DNA of 64,000 bases, from assembly GCF_030552895.1 (NCBI RefSeq), contig NZ_CP130649.1, positions 1,550,001-1,614,000 of the forward strand, read 5' to 3'. Made by a program: the position numbers and the translations under genes. Positions 25,790 through 34,792 of this stretch are shown one piece after another. A model generated the notes under the pieces. It did no database searches. It was not told the origin of the DNA and saw only the letters and a program-made list of their open reading frames with translations. Source of the DNA: Tatumella ptyseos (GTDB lineage Bacteria > Pseudomonadota > Gammaproteobacteria > Enterobacterales > Enterobacteriaceae). Numbering within the stretch: the stretch's first letter is position 1; each line of letters begins with the position of its first letter.

Positions 25790-26884
25790 CTATGCGACCT
25801 CGCGGCTGGTTGTGGTGGAGAGGTGTTGACGGGTAGTCATAAGTGGCTGGATGAATTGACCAAACTTCTCGATGCCTGTCACAAAGTCATCAAAGGTTAA
25901 TAGCACACCTCCCGTGCCCGGAACGGTGGCAATCTCATCTAACATCGTGGCAATTTGCGCATAGGAACCCACCAAGGTCCCCATATTAATGTTTACTGCG
26001 GACGTGGGGTCGGCCATTTGCCGAACGTTGGTTGTGGCATCGGCGCGTTTATCTTGCTGCGTTTGATCGGTTAACCAGCTTAACGCGGCCTCATCTGCTC
26101 CGGCCTTGTAGTGCTCCCACTTTTCACGAGCCAAGGATTCACTCTCTTCAGCAATGATCATAAATAAGACAAAAGAAGGGACGTCGCGTTGCGCACTCTC
26201 TGCAGCCTGGCTCATTCTTTGGGCCGTCTGACTGAAAGCACAAGGGGTATTAACGCCTTTACCGAAACAGAAATTATAGTCAGCGTATTGTGCAGAGAAA
26301 TTTAGGCCAGCGTCGCTTTGCCCCGCACAAATAATTTCCACTTTGGAAGCTGGTTGGGGACTGACACGGCAATCGTCCATCGTGAAGAATTGCCCCTTGT
26401 GATCGCAATGTCCGGTTGACCAAAGATCACGTAATACTGATACATATTCGGTTAAGTAGGCGTAGCGTTGGCTAAAATACTCATCACCCGGCCAGAGTCC
26501 CATCTGGGCATATTCCGGTTTTTGCCATCCGGTCACCACATTCACCCCAAAACGTCCTGGCGAAATGGAATCGATGGTTGCCGCCATTCGCGCGACAATT
26601 GCCGGAGGCATCACTAAGGTTGCCGCGGTAGCATAGAGCTTAATGCGCTCCGTTACCGCGGCGAGTCCGGCCATGAGTGTGAAAGATTCAAGATTATGGT
26701 CCCAGAATTCCGTTTTACCGCCGAATCCACGTAATTTAATCATCGATAATGCAAAATCGAAATGGTAATACTCAGCGCGTTGAACGATAGTTTTATTCAG
26801 CTCGAATGTCGGTTTGTATTGCGGAGCGTTCTCTGAAATTAACCAACCGTTATTGCCGATAGGTATAAAGACACCAATTTTCAT
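25790..26884 (-). CDS. rutA: RutA, pyrimidine monooxygenase
   Basis: RutA is the flavin-dependent monooxygenase that opens the uracil ring. The product (364 residues from the ATG at 26884) is a luciferase-like barrel very close to E. coli Rut[50 protein letters not shown], then [10 protein letters not shown] and [18 protein letters not shown] sits just before this ATG, so the upstream TTG frame start is not needed. It is the first gene of rutABCD and requires reduced FMN from a reductase such as RutF, which is not encoded here. Confidence 0.95.
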   Translation of the reverse strand: MKIGVFIPIGNNGWLISENAPQYKPTFELNKTIVQRAEYYHFDFALSMIKLRGFGGKTEFWDHNLESFTLMAGLAAVTERIKLYATAATLVMPPAIVARMAATIDSISPGRFGVNVVTGWQKPEYAQMGLWPGDEYFSQRYAYLTEYVSVLRDLWSTGHCDHKGQFFTMDDCRVSPQPASKVEIICAGQSDAGLNFSAQYADYNFCFGKGVNTPCAFSQTAQRMSQAAESAQRDVPSFVLFMIIAEESESLAREKWEHYKAGADEAALSWLTDQTQQDKRADATTNVRQMADPTSAVNINMGTLVGSYAQIATMLDEIATVPGTGGVLLTFDDFVTGIEKFGQFIQPLMTTRQHLSTTTSREVA

Positions 26885-27030
26885 CTTTGCCACCTCTTTC
26901 AAAATAGTCGATGGTGCTAAGCGAGCCGGAGAAATGAACCCGGTAGAAAGAGATGTGCAAGCAGGGTGCCAACTTTAAAAAAGCTTTATTGATGAGGAGG
27001 TTAATCCTTTATACTGAAAAACACTGGAGT

Positions 27031-27059
27031 AAATGGTCTAAAGTAGACCATTTGGTGCA
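27031..27059. promoter_or_regulatory. Candidate RutR operator
   Basis: Two overlapping elements occur between rutA and rutR. A perfect 10-bp inverted repeat (AAATGGTCTA, spacer AAG, TAGACCATTT; 27031-27053) overlaps TAGACCATTTGGTGCA (27044-27059), which matches the E. coli RutR consensus TTGACCAnnTGGTCAA, as I recall it, at 11 of 14 defined positions. Confidence 0.65.
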
Positions 27060-27135
27060 CAATTGTTGAACAGCCATGGGCAAGGGCGGTGCAGTCGTTT
27101 CAACCGCTGGACCGATGAAAGAGAGGAGAGTACTT

Positions 27136-27777
27136 GTGAGTGAGACCAAAACCCAATCCAGTGCGTCGCGGCGATCACGTGCCGCCAATCAGAAACGCCG
27201 GACTATCCTATCTGCAGCATTGCCGCTATTTTCACAGTTCGGTCTACATGGCACTTCATTAGAACGGATTGCCGAAAGCGCAGATGTCTCAAAAACTAAC
27301 CTGCTCTATTATTTTCCCTCAAAGGAAGCGTTATATATTGCCTTACTGGAAGACTTGCTCGAAGTATGGCTGGCACCACTAAAAGCCTTCGCCGTGGAGC
27401 AAGATGCTATCACGGCGATTGAGCACTATATTTTGTTGAAGCTAACGGTGTCGAGGGACCATCCTGCCGCCTCTAAACTCTTCTGCTTGGAAATGCTCCA
27501 AGGCGCGCCATTATTAACCCAAACCCTGCATACTGCTTTAAGGCAATTAGTAGAAGAAAAATCGGCGATTATTCAGGGCTGGGTCGATGCGGGACAACTT
27601 GCCCCGATCGATCCACTCCATTTGATTTTTACGCTGTGGGCGACGACTCAGCATTATGCCGATTTTGGGGTACAGGTTGCAGCGATCAGTGGTAAAACGC
27701 TTGATGATCCCGAATTTTTTCAACAAACCTTCGACAATGTAAAAAAGATTATCGTTCAAGGTATTACCCGTTTTTAG
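27136..27777 (+). CDS. rutR: RutR, TetR-family pyrimidine-utilisation regulator
   Basis: RutR represses the rut operon and is released by uracil or thymine. From the GTG at 27136 (213 residues, behind GAGAGGAGAG) length and sequence match E. coli RutR: RRTILSAALPLFSQFGLHGTS, the recognition stretch DVSKTNLLYYFPSKEALYIALL and the C-terminal WATTQHYADFGVQV segment. An ATG at 27115 and one at 27076 are in frame but would add residues absent from known RutR. It is divergent from rutA. It overlaps the convergent aldo/keto reductase gene by 4 bases. Confidence 0.92.
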   Translation: MSETKTQSSASRRSRAANQKRRTILSAALPLFSQFGLHGTSLERIAESADVSKTNLLYYFPSKEALYIALLEDLLEVWLAPLKAFAVEQDAITAIEHYILLKLTVSRDHPAASKLFCLEMLQGAPLLTQTLHTALRQLVEEKSAIIQGWVDAGQLAPIDPLHLIFTLWATTQHYADFGVQVAAISGKTLDDPEFFQQTFDNVKKIIVQGITRF

Positions 27778-28625
27778 GTGGCAAAACGGCGTGTTCCAAT
27801 AAATTTAATCCGCTCAGGGTCTGCGTGATTGGCAATCAAGGGTTTACCCAGATCTAAGGTAGAAATTTCCTTCATATCCTGCTCTGTTAGGCTGAAATCG
27901 AATACCGCAAAATTTTCGGCGATACGCTGAGGATTAACAGACTTAGGGATCACTACGATATTTCGTTGTAACAACCAACGTAATATGACTTGTGCCACTG
28001 TTTTCTGATGGCGTTGAGCAATAGTGGTGAGTAACGGTTGAGTGAAAATTTCGTTTTTGCCTTCTGCAAAGGGTGCCCAAGCCTCGATAGCGATATGATG
28101 CTGCTGCATAAATTCCGCCGCATGGTTCTGCTGGCAAAATGGATGAGTTTCGACTTGATTAACCATTGGCGCAATGTGGTTGAAGGTTATCAAGTCGGCT
28201 AACTGGGCGGACGAGAAGTTACTAACACCGATAGCTTTGATCACGCCTTCACGATAAAGATCCTCCATCGCTCGCCACGACCCATGTATATCCGAATAGG
28301 GCTGGTGGATAAGATAAAGGTCAAGGTAATCCGTTTGGAGTCGTTCGAGCGACCGATAAAACGCTTCTTTAGTACTTTCGTAGCCATAATCTTGTACCCA
28401 CAGTTTCGTGGTGAGAAAAATCTCCTTGCGCGCAACGCCACTGCGAAGGATGGCCCTGCCTACCGCCGCTTCGTTCTCATACGCTGAGGCGGTATCGAGT
28501 AACCGATAGCCGCAGGTTAATGCGCTGATGACTGCCTCCTCACAGAGGTTAAGATCCGGTATTTGAAAAACACCAAATCCAAGACGTGGCATCGCGATAC
28601 CATTTGATAATTCAGTCGTTAACAT
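27774..28625 (-). CDS. Aldo/keto reductase, AKR5/DkgA-like
   Basis: This 283-residue NADPH-dependent carbonyl reductase has the AKR tetrad Asp44, Tyr49, Lys74 and His107 and the family motifs GYRLLDTA, VSNFSSAQL and the C-terminal cofactor loop VVIPKSVNPQRIAENF. It is clearly related to the reductase at 42636-43487, so the window has two copies of this type. It is divergent from an AraC-family gene that may regulate it. Substrate could be methylglyoxal, 2,5-diketogluconate or another aldehyde. Confidence 0.88.
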   Translation of the reverse strand: MLTTELSNGIAMPRLGFGVFQIPDLNLCEEAVISALTCGYRLLDTASAYENEAAVGRAILRSGVARKEIFLTTKLWVQDYGYESTKEAFYRSLERLQTDYLDLYLIHQPYSDIHGSWRAMEDLYREGVIKAIGVSNFSSAQLADLITFNHIAPMVNQVETHPFCQQNHAAEFMQQHHIAIEAWAPFAEGKNEIFTQPLLTTIAQRHQKTVAQVILRWLLQRNIVVIPKSVNPQRIAENFAVFDFSLTEQDMKEISTLDLGKPLIANHADPERIKFIGTRRFAT

Positions 28626-28742
28626 TTCAGGTCCTCATGACAGGAAGGTAAGCAGTACTCCCACGGTAACCAGAGAGGGGTGGAAAATAAATAATTAAAA
28701 CGCCACAATACTTTTGTAAAAGTCTTTTAGTACGGAATGGTT

Positions 28743-29702
28743 ATGGATCCTTTCTCAGATATTTTAACGTTACTGTCGGCGCGCAGTTACGCCACGGCTG
28801 GGTTATCTGCTAGTGATCAATGGAGTCAACAATTTTTCGGCTTTGATGGACTGAAATTTATTTTCATTCAGTCAGGCCATTTTTGGTTTCGATTCGATGA
28901 CGAGCAAACATGGGTATCCCTTTCGGCAGGTGAGGGCGTTATTTTGACCCGACATAGGCCCTTTGTAATGGCGACCGATACGCAGCTCGCGGTAAAGCCA
29001 GCCAATGTTTCACCCAAAGCGGAAAATGACCCACAAATTAGTGCCGCATCACCCAACATGTTGCTGGCAGGTAAGATGGAGCTCGATACCAGTGGCGCAG
29101 ATTTATTATTAGCGATGTTGCCTGGATTACTTACTTTCGACAGTCGCACAGAGCGCAGTCACAAAATCGCCTGGCTAATGCAACAACTTTATAGTGAAAA
29201 ACGCCAATTAGCCCCCGGCTATAGTTTAGCCTGCGATCACCTAATGCATCTCGCCATCATTGAAGTATTTCGTGATTGGCTACAACGACAAACCTCTGCC
29301 TCCGGTATCGCTGCTGCCTTAGTCGATCCGAGAATTTTAAGAGTATTGCATCATTTGCATCAGCATCCGGCTAAAGCCTGGCAGCTTAATGAATTAGCCG
29401 CAATCGCGTCGCTCTCGCGGGCAGCTTTCGCGAAACATTTTCATGAAGTGATGGGTATCACCCCAATGCGTTATCTTACCGCTTGGCGTATGCGATTAGC
29501 GAGTAAATCCCTGAGATTCAGTGGTGAAGCCATTAAGACGATTGCTTATGAATTAGGCTATAAGAACGAAAGTACCTTTAGCGTCGTGTTTAAACGTTAT
29601 TATGGGCATGCGCCAAGTCACCATAGGCAATACGCTCCCTTATTAGGCCATCCGTCGCATCAAAGGTTAAGCCCTAAGGCTAGCGACGCTGCAGAAAGTT
29701 AG
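28743..29702 (+). CDS. AraC-family transcriptional regulator
   Basis: The 319-residue product has an N-terminal cupin-like domain of the AraC_N/cupin_6 type (FIQSGHFWFRFDD, LSAGEGVILTRHRPF) and a C-terminal AraC DNA-binding domain (LNELAAIASLSRAAFAKHFHEVMGITPMRYL, then AYELGYKNESTFSVVFKRYYG). This arrangement is common for regulators adjacent to aldo/keto reductases. An ATG six bases upstream (28737) is also possible, but spacing from CGGA favours 28743. It is divergent from the reductase gene and 40 bases before curA. Confidence 0.88.
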   Translation: MDPFSDILTLLSARSYATAGLSASDQWSQQFFGFDGLKFIFIQSGHFWFRFDDEQTWVSLSAGEGVILTRHRPFVMATDTQLAVKPANVSPKAENDPQISAASPNMLLAGKMELDTSGADLLLAMLPGLLTFDSRTERSHKIAWLMQQLYSEKRQLAPGYSLACDHLMHLAIIEVFRDWLQRQTSASGIAAALVDPRILRVLHHLHQHPAKAWQLNELAAIASLSRAAFAKHFHEVMGITPMRYLTAWRMRLASKSLRFSGEAIKTIAYELGYKNESTFSVVFKRYYGHAPSHHRQYAPLLGHPSHQRLSPKASDAAES

Positions 29703-29742
29703 CTAGGCTCTAGTAAATGGTCTCATCTTATTAAGGAATCAC

Positions 29743-30774
29743 ATGTCCACTGCAGCACAAACCTATCAAGGCTGGCAGCTTAACCAGCGGCCAAACGGAG
29801 AACCGACTGAACAGTGTTTTGCCTGGGTCACGGGTGAACGTCCTACGCCTAAGCAGGGTGAATTACTTCTACGCACGGAATATTTGTCAATCGACCCCTA
29901 TATGCGCGGCAGAATGGATGACGGTGAATCTTACGCCCCGCCAGTACAGCTCGGTGATGTCATGGTAGGGGGGACAGTATCTCAGGTTGTACACTCTACA
30001 GTACAAGGCTTCGAAGAAGGTGATTGGGTATTATCTCAAGGGGGGTGGCAAAATTACTCACTCGCTAAACCTGAAGAGGTGATTAAGCTCGATCATGGAT
30101 TAGCCCATCCCTCTTATGCACTGGGAATACTCGGTATGCCCGGTTTTACTGCCTATATGGGGCTGACCGATATCGGTAAACCTAAGGCAGGTGAAACATT
30201 AGTCGTGGGGGCGGCCACGGGACCCGTTGGCGCAACAGTAGGGCAGTTAGCGAAACGTTTTGGTTGCCATGTTGTAGGAGTTGCAGGGGGTGCAGACAAA
30301 TGTCGTCATGCAGAAGAAGTACTAGGTTTCGATCAGTGCATTGATCACCGCGCCGACGATTTTGAGCAACAGTTGGCGAAAGCCTGTCCTAACGGTATCG
30401 ATATTTACTTTGAGAACGTGGGCGGAAAAGTATTTGATGCCGTCTTCCCACGCCTGAACCCGCGTGCACGTGTACCGGTTTGTGGGGCAGTCGCTTACTA
30501 TAATCAAGAATCACTACCAGAAGGTCCAGATAGAACGTCTTATATCATCATGCAATTGATCAAGAAGCGTATTTTAATGCAGGGCTTTATCATTTTTGCT
30601 GATTATGCTGATCACTATTCGGATTTCTTAGCAACCATGACACCTTGGGTGGAGAATGGTGAGATTCACTATCGTGAACAAATGATTGAAGGACTTGAAC
30701 AAGCACCGCAGGCCTTAAATAAGGTGTTGCGCGGTGAAAACTTTGGCAAAGTTGTGATTAAAGTTCAACCCTAG
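29743..30774 (+). CDS. curA: NADPH-dependent curcumin/alkenal reductase, CurA-like
   Basis: CurA is a medium-chain reductase that reduces alpha,beta-unsaturated ketones and aldehydes such as curcumin with NADPH. The 343-residue protein follows E. coli CurA along its length: LSIDPYMRGRMDDGESYAPP, LGILGMPGFTAYMGL, AATGPVGATVGQLAK and YFENVGGKVFDAV. No zinc ligands are present, as expected for the leukotriene B4 12-hydroxydehydrogenase branch. It starts behind AAGGAATCACATG. The location after an AraC gene suggests joint carbonyl-stress control. Confidence 0.92.
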   Translation: MSTAAQTYQGWQLNQRPNGEPTEQCFAWVTGERPTPKQGELLLRTEYLSIDPYMRGRMDDGESYAPPVQLGDVMVGGTVSQVVHSTVQGFEEGDWVLSQGGWQNYSLAKPEEVIKLDHGLAHPSYALGILGMPGFTAYMGLTDIGKPKAGETLVVGAATGPVGATVGQLAKRFGCHVVGVAGGADKCRHAEEVLGFDQCIDHRADDFEQQLAKACPNGIDIYFENVGGKVFDAVFPRLNPRARVPVCGAVAYYNQESLPEGPDRTSYIIMQLIKKRILMQGFIIFADYADHYSDFLATMTPWVENGEIHYREQMIEGLEQAPQALNKVLRGENFGKVVIKVQP

Positions 30775-30781
30775 TCTTTTC

Positions 30782-30805
30782 TACCCTAGCCAGCGTGCTA
30801 GGGCA
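30782..30805 (+). terminator. Hairpin after curA
   Basis: CCCTAGC (30784-30790) and GCTAGGG (30797-30803) form a 7-bp stem 10 bases past the curA stop. No U-tract follows, so it may only stabilise the 3' end or act with Rho. Confidence 0.4.
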
Positions 30806-31067
30806 GAAAGCCGCCACCCGCCAGCTACATCAATAGCATACCGATTCTCTCACTTCGTCTATCTGATCATTTATATTTATAGGGTAATGACTCAAGGCTC
30901 TGCTTTTTGTAGTTACCCTTACTGTCAATATTAGGAATATGTCAGCATTACAACTATTACCATGAAAAATTAAACTTTTTACGATCATGAACAATTTATG
31001 CTTTATAGGGTCAATTATATAATTCCGATACTAAAAATATAAATGATATAGCTTGGTAGCATAAAAA

Positions 31068-32116
31068 ATGTCCATGTTAAGAACCCTAGCCTGTAGTATT
31101 TTCGACTACAGCACGCAGCCGTTGATTGCCAATAATGTCCAAACCGTCGTGTTGCATATCCCAGATCAAATCGGCGATGCTATGGCGACTTACCCCCTGA
31201 TCCGTTCATTAGAGAAGCAGCAGGTTGACCATCTCATTATCATCGCCTCCACCCTTAATTATCACGTATTCGAAGCCCTGACGCTGGAAAATACTCGCTT
31301 AACGGTGATCAAGACTTCATTCCAAGACGTCGCTGGCTACCGCGAAATCAAAGCGCTCGCGAGGCAGATCCGTGCCGAATACGGCGTCCCCGACCTCTGT
31401 ATCGAGGCAATGCGTAAAAAGAATCTTAAAACGCTATTATTTGTGAAAACCCTACGCGCTAAGGCGAATTTACAAGCTGTAGGTCTGAAGATGCGTTGTT
31501 TTTCCTCTTGTTGTCGTGTGGCATCCCGTATGGATCAGAAATTTCGTGCTCCTGTCCCCATGACCTGGTCTATTTTAATGCGCGAAGCCGGTTTCCCTGT
31601 CGTGAATGCTGGTTTTGAATTGCCCATTCCCGCAACAACCTTACAGGAGGTAGAGTCAGAACTTCACGCAATAGGACCTTATATTGCATTAAATTTTGAG
31701 GGAAGCGTGGCAGAACGTACCTTTTCACCCGAGGCCGCTGATCAATTGCTTACGCTTATTCAACAGATTACTCACTTACCAATAGTAATAGTGCATAGCC
31801 CGAAAATGCGTGAACAGATAAAAAAACGTGTGGCTGAATGGCAAAATGTCTATTGCTTAACGCTCGAGCCTTCTATTCTTCGTACTGCCGCGGTAGTCCG
31901 TAATGCTTTTTAACGATTTCTCCTGATACCTCTATCGTCCATATGGCCAGTGCTTACCAAGTTCCTGTTTTAGCCGTGTACTCTAATTTTAAAACCCGCT
32001 GGCCACCCATGCAGACTCTCGCTGAAACCGTGGTTGTGGGAAGAGAGATTAGTGAGATCCATGCAGGGGAATTCAGCGAAAAACTGCAACGATTAATTAG
32101 CCGAATTTCTGTTTGA
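31068..32116 (+). pseudogene. Family-9 glycosyltransferase (heptosyltransferase-like), broken by a frameshift
   Basis: The first part (31068-31913, 281 residues) begins like a GT9 enzyme (VVLHIPDQIGDAMATYPLIRSL, with LNFEGS near residue 205). It stops right after a run of five T at 31907-31911. The next frame continues at once with LTISPDTSIVHMASAYQVPV, the conserved GT9 donor-site region, and runs to a TGA at 32114-32116. One extra T would restore a protein of about 349 residues, the normal family length. I see a pseudogene, a phase-variable tract or an assembly error. GT9 enzymes add heptose or other sugars to lipopolysaccharide; no other LPS genes are adjacent. Confidence 0.8.
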
Positions 32117-32193
32117 ATTCCATTCAGCTCGACAAAAAAGAGGTAAACGCGTTAGGCTACCGGCTGCTTACCTTTCAGTGAGTTATCGATACT

Positions 32194-32715
32194 ATGAGTG
32201 ATGCCCATTTACTGTCTTATGCGATAGCGTTACGAAAAAATAAAAAGCACGATCAAAGCAGAATGAGGCTCTTTTCTTTATTAAAGACCTCCAAGGACAA
32301 GGGACCACTCTATCTCCATATTGCGTGGTCCTATGATAATCAAGGACGTGAAGAGCAAGCACTCAAGTACTATCACCAAGCGCTGGGGGAAACCCTTGGT
32401 GCAGAAGATGAATTTGAGGCCATATTCGGTTTGGCCTGTACGGCTCGCTGTTTAGGCCGACAGGCCGAGGCGAAAGGGTACTTTGAATCACTTTTACAGC
32501 GATACCCTGCGCGCAGTGAGGTGGTGCCTTTTTATGCACTCTGTGCGATGGAATTACAGGAAACTAGTCTGGCAAACCGCTTGCTAATGGAATTAGTCAT
32601 CTCTCATCCCCCCACCGAAGCGATAGTCGCTTACCAATCGACGTTGGCAAACTATTGGCAAGAATTACACGTCGCCACCAAGCAGAGTGAGGCTAATAAC
32701 AGTTCTCAGCCGTAA
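32194..32715 (+). CDS. Tetratricopeptide-repeat protein
   Basis: The 173-residue product is helical throughout, with TPR-like repeats (LYLHIAWSYDNQGREEQALKYYHQAL, then FGLACTARCLGRQAEAKGYFESLL). No signal peptide or enzymatic motif is visible, so a cytoplasmic scaffold or chaperone-like role is likely. It resembles the small tetratricopeptide group-5 family found in many bacteria. Its last 23 bases overlap the convergent LacI gene. Ribosome site is weak. Function unknown. Confidence 0.75.
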   Translation: MSDAHLLSYAIALRKNKKHDQSRMRLFSLLKTSKDKGPLYLHIAWSYDNQGREEQALKYYHQALGETLGAEDEFEAIFGLACTARCLGRQAEAKGYFESLLQRYPARSEVVPFYALCAMELQETSLANRLLMELVISHPPTEAIVAYQSTLANYWQELHVATKQSEANNSSQP

Positions 32716-33712
32716 AAATGCTGAAGGGTACTTCACCTTCTTGGTAAGTATCCGGTACGCTAAGATCTTCAAGATACTGGGTCATTAACTTGAGTGCGAT
32801 ATCCGCATGGCGATAGGCATTTTGGTCAATGACGAAAGACAATTGATCCGCCATCAACAACTGTGAAGTGATCGGGTACAATTCATGTGTGAGGTAGGCG
32901 CATTTACCTAATAACCGGTAACGAGCAAGTAATCGACTTACCTCAGCATTCACGTCCCCAGTATTATAAAGACCTGCCAACTGCGGTAAGTTTGAAAGGC
33001 TATTATCGAGTAGCCTGCTCAATCGTTCACGTTGATCTTCGCCAGCTAATATTGCTCGTATAGTAATATGGGGGCCTCGTTGCTGTAATGCAGATTTAAA
33101 ACCCGCGATTCGTTGTTGATGAGCAGTATATTCATGTCGGCCAGTTACCAGTAAGACGTCGCCCTGTGCTGGCACGATTTTAGACATTAACAAGCCTGCA
33201 GTGCGTCCCGCTTGATATTGGTTGATACCTACATGGCAGAGTCGTTTTGCTTGGCATAAATCTGAAGCAACGGTGATAACGGGTACGCCGCTCGACTGAC
33301 AGGCATCTATCGCAGCAATAATTTCAGGGTTATCTTGCGCAAAAACGATTATTCCGTCGCGACTTGTTCGACAACGGCTAATATGCTGAGCCACTTTCTC
33401 AGGATAGGCTTCTGATAGAAGTGTTCGGTGTAAAGCTATGCGTTGATAGCCCATTAAATCGGCGACTTTACGAAAATCCTCGGCAAGCTTTTGAAAGAAG
33501 TAGGTATCGTTAGAGCTTAAGATGACCTCAATCTGCCAAGCTTGACGGTAACTGTCGGGTAAAATACGCTTCAGTCCCGCTAATTTTGCTGCCTGCAAAA
33601 CTTTCAGCGTCGTATGAGGTGAAACACCCCCTCGTTCATTTAATACTCGATCAACTGTTGCGACTCCTACACCCGCCATGGCGGCAATTTTATCCATCGT
33701 CACTTTCTTCAT
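32693..33712 (-). CDS. LacI-family transcriptional regulator
   Basis: The 339-residue repressor has the LacI helix-turn-helix at residues 4-25 (TMDKIAAMAGVGVATVDRVLNERGG) and a periplasmic-binding-protein-like sugar domain of the ribose type (IIVFAQDNPEIIAAI, QYQAGRTAGLLMSKI, LLVTGRHEYTAHQQRIAGF). It is divergent from the three-gene gluconate-type dehydrogenase operon, with a perfect CTTAACGTTAAG palindrome in between, so it probably represses that operon and itself. The ligand is presumably a sugar or sugar acid. Confidence 0.88.
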   Translation of the reverse strand: MKKVTMDKIAAMAGVGVATVDRVLNERGGVSPHTTLKVLQAAKLAGLKRILPDSYRQAWQIEVILSSNDTYFFQKLAEDFRKVADLMGYQRIALHRTLLSEAYPEKVAQHISRCRTSRDGIIVFAQDNPEIIAAIDACQSSGVPVITVASDLCQAKRLCHVGINQYQAGRTAGLLMSKIVPAQGDVLLVTGRHEYTAHQQRIAGFKSALQQRGPHITIRAILAGEDQRERLSRLLDNSLSNLPQLAGLYNTGDVNAEVSRLLARYRLLGKCAYLTHELYPITSQLLMADQLSFVIDQNAYRHADIALKLMTQYLEDLSVPDTYQEGEVPFSIFTAENCY

Positions 33713-34047
33713 TGTTTGTTCAATCCGTTATTTACTCTACTTCAGTGCGCTAGCTTAATTGCACGCGCCTCGATGCCGGGGTTAATAGCTTAACGTTAAG
33801 TGTTAAAAGTACGATTAGTAAATGTTGGCATTAATTTAAATTTGATGGAAAACCCTCAACGATTTTGTATTTCGTCCTGCCAAAAAACACTACTATCGCC
33901 ATGATCATCCCCGCTATATCGCTTTTTTGGTCCTAACAGGTTAACGCTACTGCTTGATAAGCAGATTAGGTTGTTGGGATATAACAACAGGGGGTGGGCA
34001 ATTTGAAAAAACTTGAATGACTTTATTGTGTGGCAGGTGAGAACCTT
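33713..34047. other. Divergent regulatory region between LacI gene and dehydrogenase operon
   Basis: This 335-base non-coding stretch holds the promoters for both directions. The clearest element is the 12-bp palindrome described separately. A second similar half-site, GGTTAACG, occurs near 33940. No open reading frame or RNA gene is supported. Confidence 0.6.
33789..33800. promoter_or_regulatory. Palindrome, candidate LacI-family operator
   Basis: CTTAACGTTAAG is a perfect 12-bp palindrome with a central CG, the usual form of LacI-family operators. It is 77 bases upstream of the LacI gene start and on the way to the dehydrogenase operon. Confidence 0.5.
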
Positions 34048-34758
34048 ATGAAAAGAAGAGATTTTTTATCCTCTCTCGCCGTACTTGGGGCCAGCGTGCC
34101 CTTAGTCAATGCGAAAGAAGTATCAGGCGGCCAACCTTGGGAGCCGGGTGCCATCAGTACTCCTCCGAGTCCTCCTCGACAAGGCGGGCGTCAGTACTTA
34201 ACTCAACATGAGTTTGATACTGTTGCGATCATTGCCGAACGTTTTATTCCCCATGATGAAATGAGTATTAGTGGTAAAGAAGCAGGCTGCGCAATCTTTA
34301 TCGATCGCCAACTTGCTGGCGACTTTGGGCAAGCAACCGCATTGTATCGTTTAGGACGATTTGTACCAGGTACCCCTGAGCAGGGACCACAATTTGTCCA
34401 TACTCCGGCAGAGCGTTATCGGCTGGGATTAGCCGCATTAGATAAAGCGGTTCAACAACGTTATCACACGGACTTTATTTCCCTGACTGACGCGCAACAA
34501 GAAACGGTTTTGCGGGCAATGGAAGCGGATGACTTTCCCTTAGGTTCAGAGATCGATACCAAAGCATTTTTTGAACTGTTGTTACAAAATATCCGCGAAG
34601 GTTTTCTTTCTGACCCGCTTTACGGTGGCAACAAGGGTATGGCTAGTTGGAAAATGATTGGTTTTCCCGGGGCGCGCTACGATTTTCGCGACCTACTCGA
34701 TAAGAAAGGGCAAAAACTTAACATTATTCCCACCAGTCTTATTGATAACTCGTTGTAA
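34048..34758 (+). CDS. Gluconate 2-dehydrogenase subunit 3 family protein (small subunit)
   Basis: The 236-residue product starts with a twin-arginine signal (MKRRDFLSSLAVLGASVPLVNA), so it is exported folded. The mature part has the gluconate 2-dehydrogenase subunit-3 pattern (LTQHEFDTVAIIAERFIPHDE, then FFELLLQNIREGFLSDPLYGGNKGMASWKMIGFPGARYD). It is the chaperone-like small subunit that carries the flavoprotein subunit through the Tat system. The ATG at 34048 has AGGTGAG before it; a GTG at 34030 is unlikely. The flavoprotein gene follows after 34 bases. Confidence 0.9.
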   Translation: MKRRDFLSSLAVLGASVPLVNAKEVSGGQPWEPGAISTPPSPPRQGGRQYLTQHEFDTVAIIAERFIPHDEMSISGKEAGCAIFIDRQLAGDFGQATALYRLGRFVPGTPEQGPQFVHTPAERYRLGLAALDKAVQQRYHTDFISLTDAQQETVLRAMEADDFPLGSEIDTKAFFELLLQNIREGFLSDPLYGGNKGMASWKMIGFPGARYDFRDLLDKKGQKLNIIPTSLIDNSL

Positions 34759-34792
34759 TCATATCCTTTACTCACCGTAATAAGAGTCCAAT

